64,000 nucleotides of DNA, taken from positions 62,001 through 126,000 of the forward strand of contig NZ_LXUK01000017.1 of the NCBI RefSeq assembly GCF_013072695.1, in the 5' to 3' direction. Every line of letters starts with the position of its first letter. The first letter of the stretch is position 1. This document shows, in pieces, positions 8,942 through 17,090 of the stretch. The notes under the pieces are model-generated. The model ran no database searches. It was not told where the DNA came from and was given only the letters and a program-made list of their open reading frames with translations. Origin of the DNA: Acinetobacter sp. Ac_5812. GTDB taxonomy: Bacteria; Pseudomonadota; Gammaproteobacteria; Pseudomonadales; Moraxellaceae. A program made the position numbers and the translations under genes.

Positions 8942-9640
8942 ATGAAAGCTCAAGTGATTGCCGCATTATTCGTATTATCTGGCTTATCGATACTGCCACA
9001 ACTCAGCTTTGCTCAAGAACAACCGACAGCGGAAGAGCTTAAATTAAGCCAAGACCAAGTCACGTATCAAGCCTATATCCCTGCAAAATATCGTTTATTT
9101 AAAGCCATTGAAGGTGACTTGAATAAAGATGGCATAAACGATGTCGTGCTGATGGTGAAAGCAACCGATCCCCAAGATTTTGTTGAACATGAGTATCGTG
9201 GTCGTATCGATATTAACCGCCGTGGTGTGATTGTATTACTTAATGAAAAAGGCAAATACAAGCCGATTGTCAGTAACTTAAGTTGTTTTTACTCGGAAAA
9301 TGAAGACGGTGGTGTTTATTTCGCCCCTGATATACGCTTAGAAATTAACAATAATGTGCTGAATATACACTTTGCCCATGGACGCTATGGCTATTGGCGT
9401 TATCTATTTCGCGTGGAAGGCAATGACCTTCGTCTGATTGGTTATGACAATTCAAGCAATCATGGGCCTTATATTGAAAGCCAAACCAGTATTAACTTTT
9501 TAACAGCAAAGAAAGTTATTCGTGACAATTTAAGTCAAGACTTTGAAGGTGAGCCAAAATTTAAGGAGAAATGGAGTAAAATTAATCCAGCCCCAATCTA
9601 TCTATCGAAAATTAAAGAGTTTGATTATTTAAGTTTTTAA
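8942..9640 (+). CDS. Secreted protein of unknown function with a Ca-loop-like motif (copy 1 of a tandem pair)
   Basis: A 232-residue protein with a signal peptide (hydrophobic residues 5-20, likely cut after SFA near residue 24), so probably periplasmic. It contains DLNKDGIND at residues 59-67, a loop resembling dockerin/EF-hand and FG-GAP calcium sites, followed by a hydrophobic strand VVLMV. Conserved aromatic stretch GRYGYWRYLF lies near residue 150-160. It is about three-quarters identical by eye to the next gene. No function is recognised. The loop suggests metal-binding and a beta-propeller-like or lipoprotein-associated fold, but this is inference. Confidence 0.75.
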   Translation: MKAQVIAALFVLSGLSILPQLSFAQEQPTAEELKLSQDQVTYQAYIPAKYRLFKAIEGDLNKDGINDVVLMVKATDPQDFVEHEYRGRIDINRRGVIVLLNEKGKYKPIVSNLSCFYSENEDGGVYFAPDIRLEINNNVLNIHFAHGRYGYWRYLFRVEGNDLRLIGYDNSSNHGPYIESQTSINFLTAKKVIRDNLSQDFEGEPKFKEKWSKINPAPIYLSKIKEFDYLSF

Positions 9641-9763
9641 GAACAGGTCACAAGTTTGAAGATTGTTGCCGCAGGTTGAATTCGCGCAAAATGCCAAGAG
9701 AAATTCAGTCATTGTTTATAAAAGAAATAGCATCAATAACCACCTGAATGATGAGATAAAAAG

Positions 9764-10465
9764 ATGATAAAGACTCAACTCATTGCCGCCTTATTCGGCT
9801 TTTTAAGCCTATCTGCATTGCCGCAAGTCAGCTTCGCCCAAGAACAACCGACAGAGGAAGCGCTTCAACTACGTAAAGATAAAGTCACCTATCAAGCCTA
9901 TATCCCTGCAAAATACCAACTCTTTAAAGCCATTGAAGGCGATCTGAATAAAGATGGCTTGAAGGATGTGGTGTTAATGGTCAAAGCCACCGATCCCAAA
10001 GCCTTGGTTGAACATGAATATTATGGACATTTAGACCGCAACCGCCGTGGCGTGATTGTATTGCTGAATCAAAAAGGCAAATACAAAGCTATTGTCAGCA
10101 ATCTCAATTGTTTTAGCTCTGAAAATGAAGATGGCGGTGTCTATTTCCCGCCTGAGCTATGGATGGAAATTAAAAACAATCTGCTGAGCGTTTATTATTC
10201 GCATGGACGTTATGGCTACTGGCGTTATCTATTTCGCCTGGAAGGCAATGATCTGCGCCTGATTGGATATGATAATTCAAGCAATCATGGCCCGCTCATT
10301 CAAAGTGAAACCAGTATTAATTTTTTAACAGGCAAAAAGGTTTTTCGTGACAATTTAAGCCAAGACCCAGAACAAGATCCAAAGTTTAAAGAAACATGGA
10401 GCAAAATCAATCAGGTGCCAATTTATCTATCCAAAATAAAGGACTTTGATGATTTAAGTTTTTAA
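9764..10465 (+). CDS. Secreted protein of unknown function (copy 2 of a tandem pair)
   Basis: A 233-residue paralog of the preceding gene, separated by 123 bases and in the same orientation. Signal peptide, cleavage site, DLNKDGLKD loop, GRYGYWRYLF block and C-terminal PIYLSKIKDFDDLSF are shared. Differences are spread along the length rather than concentrated, indicating an old duplication in which both copies kept reading frames. Function unknown. Confidence 0.75.
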   Translation: MIKTQLIAALFGFLSLSALPQVSFAQEQPTEEALQLRKDKVTYQAYIPAKYQLFKAIEGDLNKDGLKDVVLMVKATDPKALVEHEYYGHLDRNRRGVIVLLNQKGKYKAIVSNLNCFSSENEDGGVYFPPELWMEIKNNLLSVYYSHGRYGYWRYLFRLEGNDLRLIGYDNSSNHGPLIQSETSINFLTGKKVFRDNLSQDPEQDPKFKETWSKINQVPIYLSKIKDFDDLSF

Positions 10466-10537
10466 GCACTGACGCCTATCGAAAAACCAGTCAGAACAGC
10501 GTAAATTAGCGGCACTGACAATATTGCGTTCAAGCTT

Positions 10538-11425
10538 ATGATGCTTACTTGGATTCTGTTCACGCTCATGGCTGCATTTATGCAGGCTTGGCGCAATGCA
10601 TTTCAAAAACAACTCAGTACGAGCGTGGATGTCTATGGCACCACACTGGCGAGATTTATCTTTTCACCGATCTTTGCATTTAGCTATTTGGCCTTTCTCT
10701 ATTGGCATCAACCGGTTACAGCATCAGTGCATTTTTCCGATAAATTCTGGCTGTATATTGTGATTGCAGGCATTAGCCAAATCTATGCCACTGCTTTAAT
10801 GGTGAAACTATTCCAGCAAAAAAACTATGCCATTGGGGTTGGACTGGCTAAAAGTGAAGCGATCTTGGCAGCTCTAGTTGGTGTTTTGTTTTTACAGGAA
10901 CATCTCAGTACTTGGGGTTGGGTTGGGGTGGTGATTGGAGGGCTTGCGGTATTTTTACTCAGTAAAGGCAAGCAACAGTCCGATCTGTCCTTTAAAACCT
11001 TGATGATTGGACTCGGGAGTGGCCTGTGTTTTGCCATAACCTCTTTATTGGTGCGTGAAGCCAGTTTAGAACTGAGCATGTTGCCATTCTTACATCGTGC
11101 TGCTTGGGTACTGTGCAGTTTGATCAGTTTTCAATGCATCGTACTGTTGGTCTATCTCGGATTTTTCCGCCGCCCGACCTTGTATAAAATGTGGCAACGT
11201 GTTGGCTTAACCTTAAGAGTGAGTATCTGTAGCTTTTTGGCGTCCGTCGGCTGGTTTAGTGCCATGAGTATGCAGACTGTGGCGATTGTGAAAACGCTGG
11301 GTCAGGTCGAAATTCTATTTAGTCTATTAATCTCAGTCTTCTTTTTTAAGGAAAAACTCGCTAAAACTGATCATTTAGGCCTGTGGCTAGTGATTGTAGC
11401 AGCGATTATGGTGATTTGGGCTTAG
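10538..11425 (+). CDS. EamA/DMT family transporter
   Basis: A 295-residue protein with ten hydrophobic segments in two repeated halves, the layout of the drug/metabolite transporter superfamily. The first half ends in EAILAALVGVLFLQEHLSTWGW-type sequence, the second in VEILFSLLISVFFFKEKL, the paired EamA signature positions. It should sit in the inner membrane and export a small metabolite. Substrate cannot be read from sequence. It is monocistronic, followed by a long gene-free block. Confidence 0.82.
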   Translation: MMLTWILFTLMAAFMQAWRNAFQKQLSTSVDVYGTTLARFIFSPIFAFSYLAFLYWHQPVTASVHFSDKFWLYIVIAGISQIYATALMVKLFQQKNYAIGVGLAKSEAILAALVGVLFLQEHLSTWGWVGVVIGGLAVFLLSKGKQQSDLSFKTLMIGLGSGLCFAITSLLVREASLELSMLPFLHRAAWVLCSLISFQCIVLLVYLGFFRRPTLYKMWQRVGLTLRVSICSFLASVGWFSAMSMQTVAIVKTLGQVEILFSLLISVFFFKEKLAKTDHLGLWLVIVAAIMVIWA

Positions 11426-11995
11426 ATGAGAAGCTTTATTTGAAAAAATACACATGTAAATTTGATTTTATCGGAATATAAATTGTGGTTTTTTGTTAGA
11501 TATGGGAAATATTTTAACTTTTAGAATGTAGTGTGCAAAATTATTTCATTGATTGCTAAAAATAGCAGTTTTTAGGAAAACAATCCCACCGTGATCTGCT
11601 TAAACTATGTCTCAAGGGTGTGAAAGGGATCGAAAAGAGTAGCATGCACCGACGCTTATAAAGCAAGTGTGTACGAACCCAAAAGGTCTCGATTCGGCTT
11701 AGGACGCTATAGATCAAAAGTTTATAGGCAAAGGTTATGGCTTACAAAGTCATAGGTGTTGAAGTAAACAACCTCTGTTTTCCCTTGATACCCTAAAAAA
11801 TTTAATTGAAGAGAACATCAATAATTCGATCAAAATAATAAAAACTAGATCAATAAAACTAAAACTGAGTGTGAAACCAATCCTGTAATCTGAATATTGT
11901 GAATATAAGTCGATATTTTTATATTAAAAAACAAAGTGATATAATTGTTTTTATATTAATAAATCAAAAAATCACAGCTATAGGTCAGCACTATA
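11426..11995. other. 570-base stretch without a recognisable gene
   Basis: AT-rich flanks enclose a more balanced core at about 11580-11790. The core has no long ORF on either strand; the longest readable pieces are short and basic, or hydrophobic on the minus strand, and match nothing I know. A 19-codon ORF starts at the ATG in AAAGGTTATGGCTTAC near 11736. The core could be a small RNA, the remnant of a gene, or both. No terminator or tRNA-like fold was found. Confidence 0.5.
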
Positions 11996-12448
11996 ATGAA
12001 TGAGTTCGAGCTTAAAATCCGCTATCCACATCAAATGAATCACAATGACATCGATCATGTCGGTCGCTTTGATTTGGCAACGATTTTAACCAAGTTTGAC
12101 GAAATGACTTGGCGTCAGCAGTTGGTTCGTCAATTACAACTCAATGGTGCCGATACCAGTTTTATGGTCACTGACCATCGTAGCGAGCATAGCATCGTGA
12201 TTATTCTGGATGCCTATGCCAAGTCACAGCAGCTTGAATTCAAACTGGACAGTGATATTCCGGTCATCATTCCTAAAAAAGATTTATTTGGCTTAGTCAC
12301 GCGTAAAAGCAAAGACAGTATTTCGTTTAAACAATTGAGCTTGGCGCGTGTCAAAGATTACCTGATTGCGTTTTTAAATCGGGACATTGCTACATTAGAA
12401 GAGATTTATAAACAAGGTTTGGGCAAGGGCTTAAAAACACCATCTTGA
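11996..12448 (+). CDS. Conserved hypothetical protein, 150 residues
   Basis: The protein begins MNEFELKIRYPHQMNHNDID and is soluble, with no signal peptide or membrane segment. Mixed charged and hydrophobic composition suggests an alpha/beta fold: strands near HSIVIILDAYA and PVIIPKKDLFGLV, helices near VKDYLIAFLNRDI. I recognise no domain. Codon use is like its neighbours. It precedes the pseudouridine synthase gene by 96 bases. Confidence 0.65.
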   Translation: MNEFELKIRYPHQMNHNDIDHVGRFDLATILTKFDEMTWRQQLVRQLQLNGADTSFMVTDHRSEHSIVIILDAYAKSQQLEFKLDSDIPVIIPKKDLFGLVTRKSKDSISFKQLSLARVKDYLIAFLNRDIATLEEIYKQGLGKGLKTPS

Positions 12449-12544
12449 TCGTAACAGCGATGAGGAAAATCAGCGGTTGCGAAAGCCGTTGGCGCAACTA
12501 TAATCACTCCCCATCCTGTATCCGATTCAATTTGTTCTGCTGCC

Positions 12545-13210
12545 ATGGCTCTAAACGACAATTTTATTTATACCCCGCCACAAGATCCTTTAGAGATTAT
12601 CTATGAAGATGATGATTTACTGGTGATCAATAAGCCTGCTGGGCTATTGTCTGTGATGGGGCGTTTACCTGAACATCAGGACAGTGCCTATTTACGGGTT
12701 TTAGAAAAATATCCTACTGCCAAAGTCACGCATCGTCTGGATATGGCAACTTCAGGCTTACTCATGTTTGCCAAACACCGTGATGCAGAAGTAGCCATTA
12801 GTAAAATGTTTCAGGCACGTACCGTCAAAAAATATTATGTAGCCTTGGTACAGGGGCAGATTCAGCGCGAGGGCAGTGTGGAAGTCCCGCTGATTACCGA
12901 TTGGGAAAACCGTCCGCGTCAGATGGTGCACTTTGAGTTGGGTAAGCCTGCCAAGACCTTATTTCAACTGATGCACTATGATGCAGTAACGCATCAAAGT
13001 CGTGTTCGCTTAGAACCAGTCACAGGCCGTTCCCATCAATTACGCGTGCATATGATGCACATCGGCCATCCGATTATGGGCGATAAACTCTATCATCCTG
13101 AACCTGCCAAATTTCATTTACAACGTATGGCGCTGCATGCGGCTTATTTGGCATTTCAACATCCTTTAAAAAAGCATGCAGTTGAACTCCATTCTGAGCT
13201 AAAGTTCTAA
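12545..13210 (+). CDS. rluA: RluA-family pseudouridine synthase
   Basis: A 221-residue enzyme isomerising uridine to pseudouridine in RNA. The catalytic motif HRLDMATSGL is at residues 63-72, with the essential aspartate at D66. Other family blocks are INKPAGLLSV, KKYYVALVQG and GRSHQLRVHM. There is no S4 domain, and the short length suits RluA (23S rRNA U746 and tRNA U32) rather than RluC or RluD. The exact target is inferred from length and motif. Confidence 0.88.
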   Translation: MALNDNFIYTPPQDPLEIIYEDDDLLVINKPAGLLSVMGRLPEHQDSAYLRVLEKYPTAKVTHRLDMATSGLLMFAKHRDAEVAISKMFQARTVKKYYVALVQGQIQREGSVEVPLITDWENRPRQMVHFELGKPAKTLFQLMHYDAVTHQSRVRLEPVTGRSHQLRVHMMHIGHPIMGDKLYHPEPAKFHLQRMALHAAYLAFQHPLKKHAVELHSELKF

Positions 13211-13234
13211 ACACGACCAGAAATAGGCCAGCGC

Positions 13235-13708
13235 ATGTATTCGATTCAACAGGCTGAATGGACAGCACTCTCAGAGATACAGCAACTGCAATTAAAGCCA
13301 CTTTTATTAGAAGCTGATCCAAGTTGGCAGCAGGTCTTAACCTATTTATTGCAGTCAAACCTGTTTTTCATGTTGAATGATCAGGCACAGATCATTGCGC
13401 AACTTTGTTTATTTAGAACAGATGATCAAGCTGAAATTAAAAATCTAGCCGTAGATTCACGCTATCAAAAACAGGGGCTTGCCAAAGCTTTGATTCAATT
13501 TGCCATTGAAAATACCAGAGAACAAAATATCCAAACATTATGGGTCAAAACGGGCAACTCCAGTCTGGATCAACTGGCGCTTTATCAGAAATGTGGATTT
13601 CGTCTGTCGCATATTGAGCGAGATGTGTTTAGAGACTATGCAGAACCGATCTATGAAAATGGCATAGCTTGCCTTGATCAGATCGTACTGGGCATCGTAT
13701 TACGTTGA
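13235..13708 (+). CDS. GNAT family N-acetyltransferase
   Basis: A 157-residue protein with the GNAT core: IAQLCLFRTDDQAEIKNLAV strand, acetyl-CoA loop SRYQKQGLAKALIQF, and LYQKCGFRLSHIERD near the C-terminus. The YQKCGFR segment is typical of YjaB/RimI-like acetyltransferases. Substrate unknown. It starts 25 bases after rluA, so the two may share a transcript; the Shine-Dalgarno is weak. Confidence 0.8.
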   Translation: MYSIQQAEWTALSEIQQLQLKPLLLEADPSWQQVLTYLLQSNLFFMLNDQAQIIAQLCLFRTDDQAEIKNLAVDSRYQKQGLAKALIQFAIENTREQNIQTLWVKTGNSSLDQLALYQKCGFRLSHIERDVFRDYAEPIYENGIACLDQIVLGIVLR

Positions 13709-13724
13709 GACACAGGAGTCTCAA
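13705..13724 (+). terminator. Hairpin at the end of the GNAT gene
   Basis: TTGAGAC and GTCTCAA pair perfectly around the loop ACAGGA, starting within the stop codon region. The T-run (TTTTTT) comes only some 15 bases later, so efficiency as a terminator is uncertain. Confidence 0.45.
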
Positions 13725-13844
13725 GACGTTTACTTTGATCGTTTTTTGACTACAATATTGCTATTAATCCGTCTAAAAAATGACATAAAAATCGGTTAAT
13801 CTATAGCCAAATATCAAGTCCAAAACACAACAAAGGATATGTAT

Positions 13845-14210
13845 ATGACTCGCGACTATGACCAATTCCCAGACAATGATAATGGCAACGTGCTATGGCA
13901 GATGGTTGAAGATGGTAATGAACTCAACGAGCCACATGAAGTCGAATTTTCAATTGTTTTTGAAAAACAAGAACAGGTTGAAAAATGTGCCTTGCATCTT
14001 TTACACCAAGAACAAAAAATTTCACTTTTTCAGGAAGAAGTCCATTCAGATGGTTCTGATCTTTGGGTACTCAATATCCATGTCAACATGATTTTGGAAT
14101 ATGAAGATATTGAAGACTTGGAAGAATGGATGACCAAGATCGCCAAAGAGTTCAATGGCGAGTATGATGGTTGGGGTTGTATGAGCTATATTTACGACGA
14201 AGACGAGTAA
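13845..14210 (+). CDS. rraB: RraB-like protein (ribonuclease E inhibitor family)
   Basis: A 121-residue acidic protein with the RraB pattern: N-terminal MTRDYDQFPDNDNGN, EFSIVFEKQEQVEKCA strand-helix, EEWMTKIAKEFNGEYDGWGC near the end, and a terminal DEDE tail. In Escherichia coli RraB binds the C-terminal part of RNase E and alters degradosome composition. The ATG at 13845 has AAGGA at good spacing; an ATG six bases earlier is too close to it. It is the last gene before the polysaccharide locus. Confidence 0.75.
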   Translation: MTRDYDQFPDNDNGNVLWQMVEDGNELNEPHEVEFSIVFEKQEQVEKCALHLLHQEQKISLFQEEVHSDGSDLWVLNIHVNMILEYEDIEDLEEWMTKIAKEFNGEYDGWGCMSYIYDEDE

Positions 14211-14511
14211 CTTAATTATGTGAATTGTTATTGAAATAACAATTCACTACACTATTTTTCCCTACCTTGCACATTGGGGTGGTTGACTTTTGATTTATAA
14301 CTTTTTGAAAGATATGTATTTTAGTTATCTGTGTGATCTACTGACCTCTTCTGCTTTAATCCGTGCCCTAATTTGACATTTTTTTAATAGAAGAACTTTC
14401 TCGTATTCATAAATTATGGAACATTTTGAAACTTTAACTTTTCGAAAAAATAATTTAAGCTTCGCTGGAAAATAAGGCTAGTGCAAAGATTAAGCACTCA
14501 CAGGGGGTCGG
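14211..14511. other. Gap between rraB and the kps locus
   Basis: The first part holds the rraB terminator. The remainder is AT-rich and contains TTGAC-type hexamers near 14284 and 14376, but I could not pair either with a good -10. No JUMPstart/ops element (GGCGGTAG) is present. The kpsM promoter must lie here. Confidence 0.6.
14220..14256 (+). terminator. Terminator after rraB
   Basis: GTGAATTGTTAT pairs exactly with ATAACAATTCAC around a four-base loop TGAA, followed by CACTATTTTT. The stem is long and AT-rich, and could also work on the other strand. Confidence 0.75.
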
Positions 14512-15336
14512 ATGGATGAGCAAACATCCAGGTTAAAAGGATTACCACGGTTAAAACCCCGTGGCGGACTGCGAGTCATGTATGCTTCAGTTCGTGCGCT
14601 TTTTTTACGAGAGTTGCAAACCCGTTTTGGTCAATTCCGCCTTGGCTATTTCTGGATTCTATTAGAGCCTGCACTACATATTGGTTTCATGTTGGTCTTA
14701 TTCGGAACACTTCGCCAAAGGATGATTCCTGGTATGGACTTTGAGGTTTTTCTCATTAATGGGATTTTGCCTTTCTTTATGTTTAGGAAAATCGCAACCC
14801 AAGCTTTGGGTGCTATTCAGGCAAATAAAGGACTATTCAGTTATAGGCCAGTTAAGCCAATCGATACCCTAATCGCAAGAGGTTTTTTAGAACTTTTATT
14901 ACATTTTGTTGTCTATGTCTTATTTAGTTTAGTTTTGGTGTGGTTTGGCTTTCATATTGGTGTTGATGGAATTCCTCAGTTATTAGGTTATTGGCTTGTA
15001 CTATTCCTATTTACGTTCGGAATTGGCTTAATTTTATTGGTGATAGGGCATATCTCGCAAGAAATTAATAAATTTGTCTCAAGAATATTTTTTATACTCT
15101 ATCTTTTATCTGGCGTGCTCTATTCAATTCATATCGTTCCAGTTGAATATCAGAAATATTTATTATGGAATCCATTAATACATATTTTAGAGTTGATGCG
15201 GCATAGTATCGCGCCAACTTATCCATTAGTTCAGGGCATATCCTTATCCTATGTTCTGTCATGGTGGATTGCGAGTTTGTTGTTAGGGTTATTGCTGTAT
15301 AAGCGTTTTGAACAGCAAATGGTGAAGTCTAAATGA
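14512..15336 (+). CDS. kpsM: Capsule polysaccharide ABC transporter permease, KpsM type
   Basis: A 274-residue ABC-2 type permease with six membrane segments. The N-terminal cytoplasmic stretch LFLRELQTRFGQFRLGYFWILLEP is the characteristic amphipathic helix of KpsM/BexB polysaccharide exporters. It should form an inner-membrane channel with KpsT to export a finished lipid-linked polysaccharide. It overlaps kpsT by four bases (ATGA). It opens a same-strand run of genes continuing through the sugar and linker genes. Confidence 0.92.
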   Translation: MDEQTSRLKGLPRLKPRGGLRVMYASVRALFLRELQTRFGQFRLGYFWILLEPALHIGFMLVLFGTLRQRMIPGMDFEVFLINGILPFFMFRKIATQALGAIQANKGLFSYRPVKPIDTLIARGFLELLLHFVVYVLFSLVLVWFGFHIGVDGIPQLLGYWLVLFLFTFGIGLILLVIGHISQEINKFVSRIFFILYLLSGVLYSIHIVPVEYQKYLLWNPLIHILELMRHSIAPTYPLVQGISLSYVLSWWIASLLLGLLLYKRFEQQMVKSK

Positions 15337-16004
15337 TCGAACTCAAAAATTTGACAAAATCATATGTGACGCCAAAGGGACGGCATTATGTATTTAAAAA
15401 TCTTAATGCTGTTTTGCCAGAAAATAAAAGTGTTGCGATTTTAGGTAAAAATGGTGCTGGGAAAAGTACCTTACTTCGAATTATTGGTGGAATAGACTTT
15501 CCTGATAGTGGAAAGGTGCTAACGAATAAGTCTATTTCATGGCCAGTAGCTTTGTCTGGTGGATTCCAGGGGAGTCTTACAGCTCGTCAAAATGTTCGTT
15601 TTGTGGCGCGTTTATATCTAAGCCATGAAGATGAAGTAGATCGTGTCATTGATTTTGTCGAATCTTTTGCTGATATTGGCAAATACTTTGATATGCCAAT
15701 AAAAAGTTATTCCTCCGGAATGCGTTCAAGAATTGGTTTCGGTTTAAGTATGGCATTTAATTTTGATTATTATTTGCTTGATGAAGCTGGCGCGGTAGGT
15801 GATGCTAATTTTAGAAAGAAGAGTCAGGTCCTATTAGATGAGCTAAAGCAACAATCTAATATTATCATGGTGTCTCATGATTTAAATGATTTGACCCGTA
15901 ATTGTGATGTGGCTTTTCTGATGCGTAATGGTCAAGCTGAATTTTTTGAAGATATTGCAGAGGCAATAGAGGTCTATAAAGCGTATGCGATCAATAACAA
16001 ATAA
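15333..16004 (+). CDS. kpsT: Capsule polysaccharide ABC transporter ATP-binding protein, KpsT type
   Basis: A 223-residue ATPase: Walker A GKNGAGKSTLLR, signature YSSGMRSRIGFGLS, Walker B YYLLDEAGAVGD and switch MVSHDLND. The AGAVGD continuation and the lack of a C-terminal carbohydrate-binding domain mark KpsT/BexA, the group 2 capsule type, rather than Wzt of O-antigen exporters. Hydrolysis drives export through KpsM. The next gene starts inside its last 20 bases. Confidence 0.93.
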   Translation: MIELKNLTKSYVTPKGRHYVFKNLNAVLPENKSVAILGKNGAGKSTLLRIIGGIDFPDSGKVLTNKSISWPVALSGGFQGSLTARQNVRFVARLYLSHEDEVDRVIDFVESFADIGKYFDMPIKSYSSGMRSRIGFGLSMAFNFDYYLLDEAGAVGDANFRKKSQVLLDELKQQSNIIMVSHDLNDLTRNCDVAFLMRNGQAEFFEDIAEAIEVYKAYAINNK

Positions 16005-17085
16005 AGGTTTAGTGATCAGCTACATCATGATTGTGATGTTGCCCTTATTCATCATCATTGCTTATCTGGTCTTTTTTGCACAACAGCGTTATGTATCGCA
16101 ATCTACTTTACTGGTTAAACAAGTGGGTGAAGTTTCGAATGTTGAGGCATCAAGTGGACTAAGTACTTTATTAGGTGTTAGTAATACCAATAGCGAAGAT
16201 GCGCATATTTTAACTGCATATATTACTTCTCGAAATATGGTGGAAAGTTTAGATAAAAAATTGAACTTACGAAAAGCTTTTATTGTACAAAATGATCCTG
16301 TATTTGGTCTCAGTTCAGATGCTTCTATCGAAGAGTTGGTTAAATATTTTAACCAACGAATTCAAGTGAATTTAGATGAAAAGACCATGATGATGACGAT
16401 TTCTTCTCAGGGTTTTAGTTCAGGCTTTGCGTTACGTTTGAATCAGGAAATTTTAAAAAATAGTGAAGTATTTATTAATGATCTCTCTCAACAGATTGCA
16501 GAAGAACAGCTTAAGTTTGCGGAAAAGCAGCTTAATGATGCTAAACAGCAATTAGAGACTTCTCGTGATGCTTTACTGGAATATCAAAATCAGAATCAAA
16601 TGTATGACCCGCAAGCACAAGCACAAGCGATTGCCACAATTGTAGCGAGTCTAGAATCTAACTTGGCGCAGTTGCGTACTGAAGAAAGAACTTCGTTAAG
16701 CTACTTAAATGAAACAACACCACAAATTGTCGCTATTCGTAGTCAGATTGAATCGGTACAGAAACAGATTGCCGAGGAAAAAGCTAAACTTACCTCACCC
16801 AATACCAGTAAGTTGAATAAGAGTGTCGCTGATTTTGAGGCATTAAAAGCCAATGTCAACTTTGCAACGGATCTGTATAAGCTTTCGCTTGCGTCACTTG
16901 AAAAGGCGCGTTTAGAAGCATCACGGAAACTAAAAAAATTAGTGGTAGTCTCTACACCTGAGCGTGCACAGGATGCAATTTATCCACGTACGCTTTATTT
17001 GATTGCAACCTATTTTCTAATTTTAAATATTTTATTTGGTATCACGATGTTGATTTACTCGATTATCCGTGAGCATAAGGAGTAA
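15985..17085 (+). CDS. kpsE: Capsule export inner-membrane protein, KpsE type (polysaccharide co-polymerase family)
   Basis: A 366-residue protein with an N-terminal membrane helix (about residues 9-30), a long periplasmic region rich in predicted coiled coil (SQQIAEEQLKFAEKQLNDAK and similar), and a C-terminal membrane helix near 335-360. This is the layout of KpsE/BexC proteins, which bridge the exporter to the outer-membrane channel. There is no cytoplasmic kinase domain, which separates it from Wzc. The ATG overlaps the kpsT end. Confidence 0.9.
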   Translation: MRSITNKGLVISYIMIVMLPLFIIIAYLVFFAQQRYVSQSTLLVKQVGEVSNVEASSGLSTLLGVSNTNSEDAHILTAYITSRNMVESLDKKLNLRKAFIVQNDPVFGLSSDASIEELVKYFNQRIQVNLDEKTMMMTISSQGFSSGFALRLNQEILKNSEVFINDLSQQIAEEQLKFAEKQLNDAKQQLETSRDALLEYQNQNQMYDPQAQAQAIATIVASLESNLAQLRTEERTSLSYLNETTPQIVAIRSQIESVQKQIAEEKAKLTSPNTSKLNKSVADFEALKANVNFATDLYKLSLASLEKARLEASRKLKKLVVVSTPERAQDAIYPRTLYLIATYFLILNILFGITMLIYSIIREHKE

Positions 17086-17090
17086 GTGCG

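Noticed and set aside
14211..14511. JUMPstart/ops (RfaH) element upstream of kpsM
   Set aside because: No GGCGGTAG or close variant was found; the G-rich run before kpsM is its ribosome-binding site.
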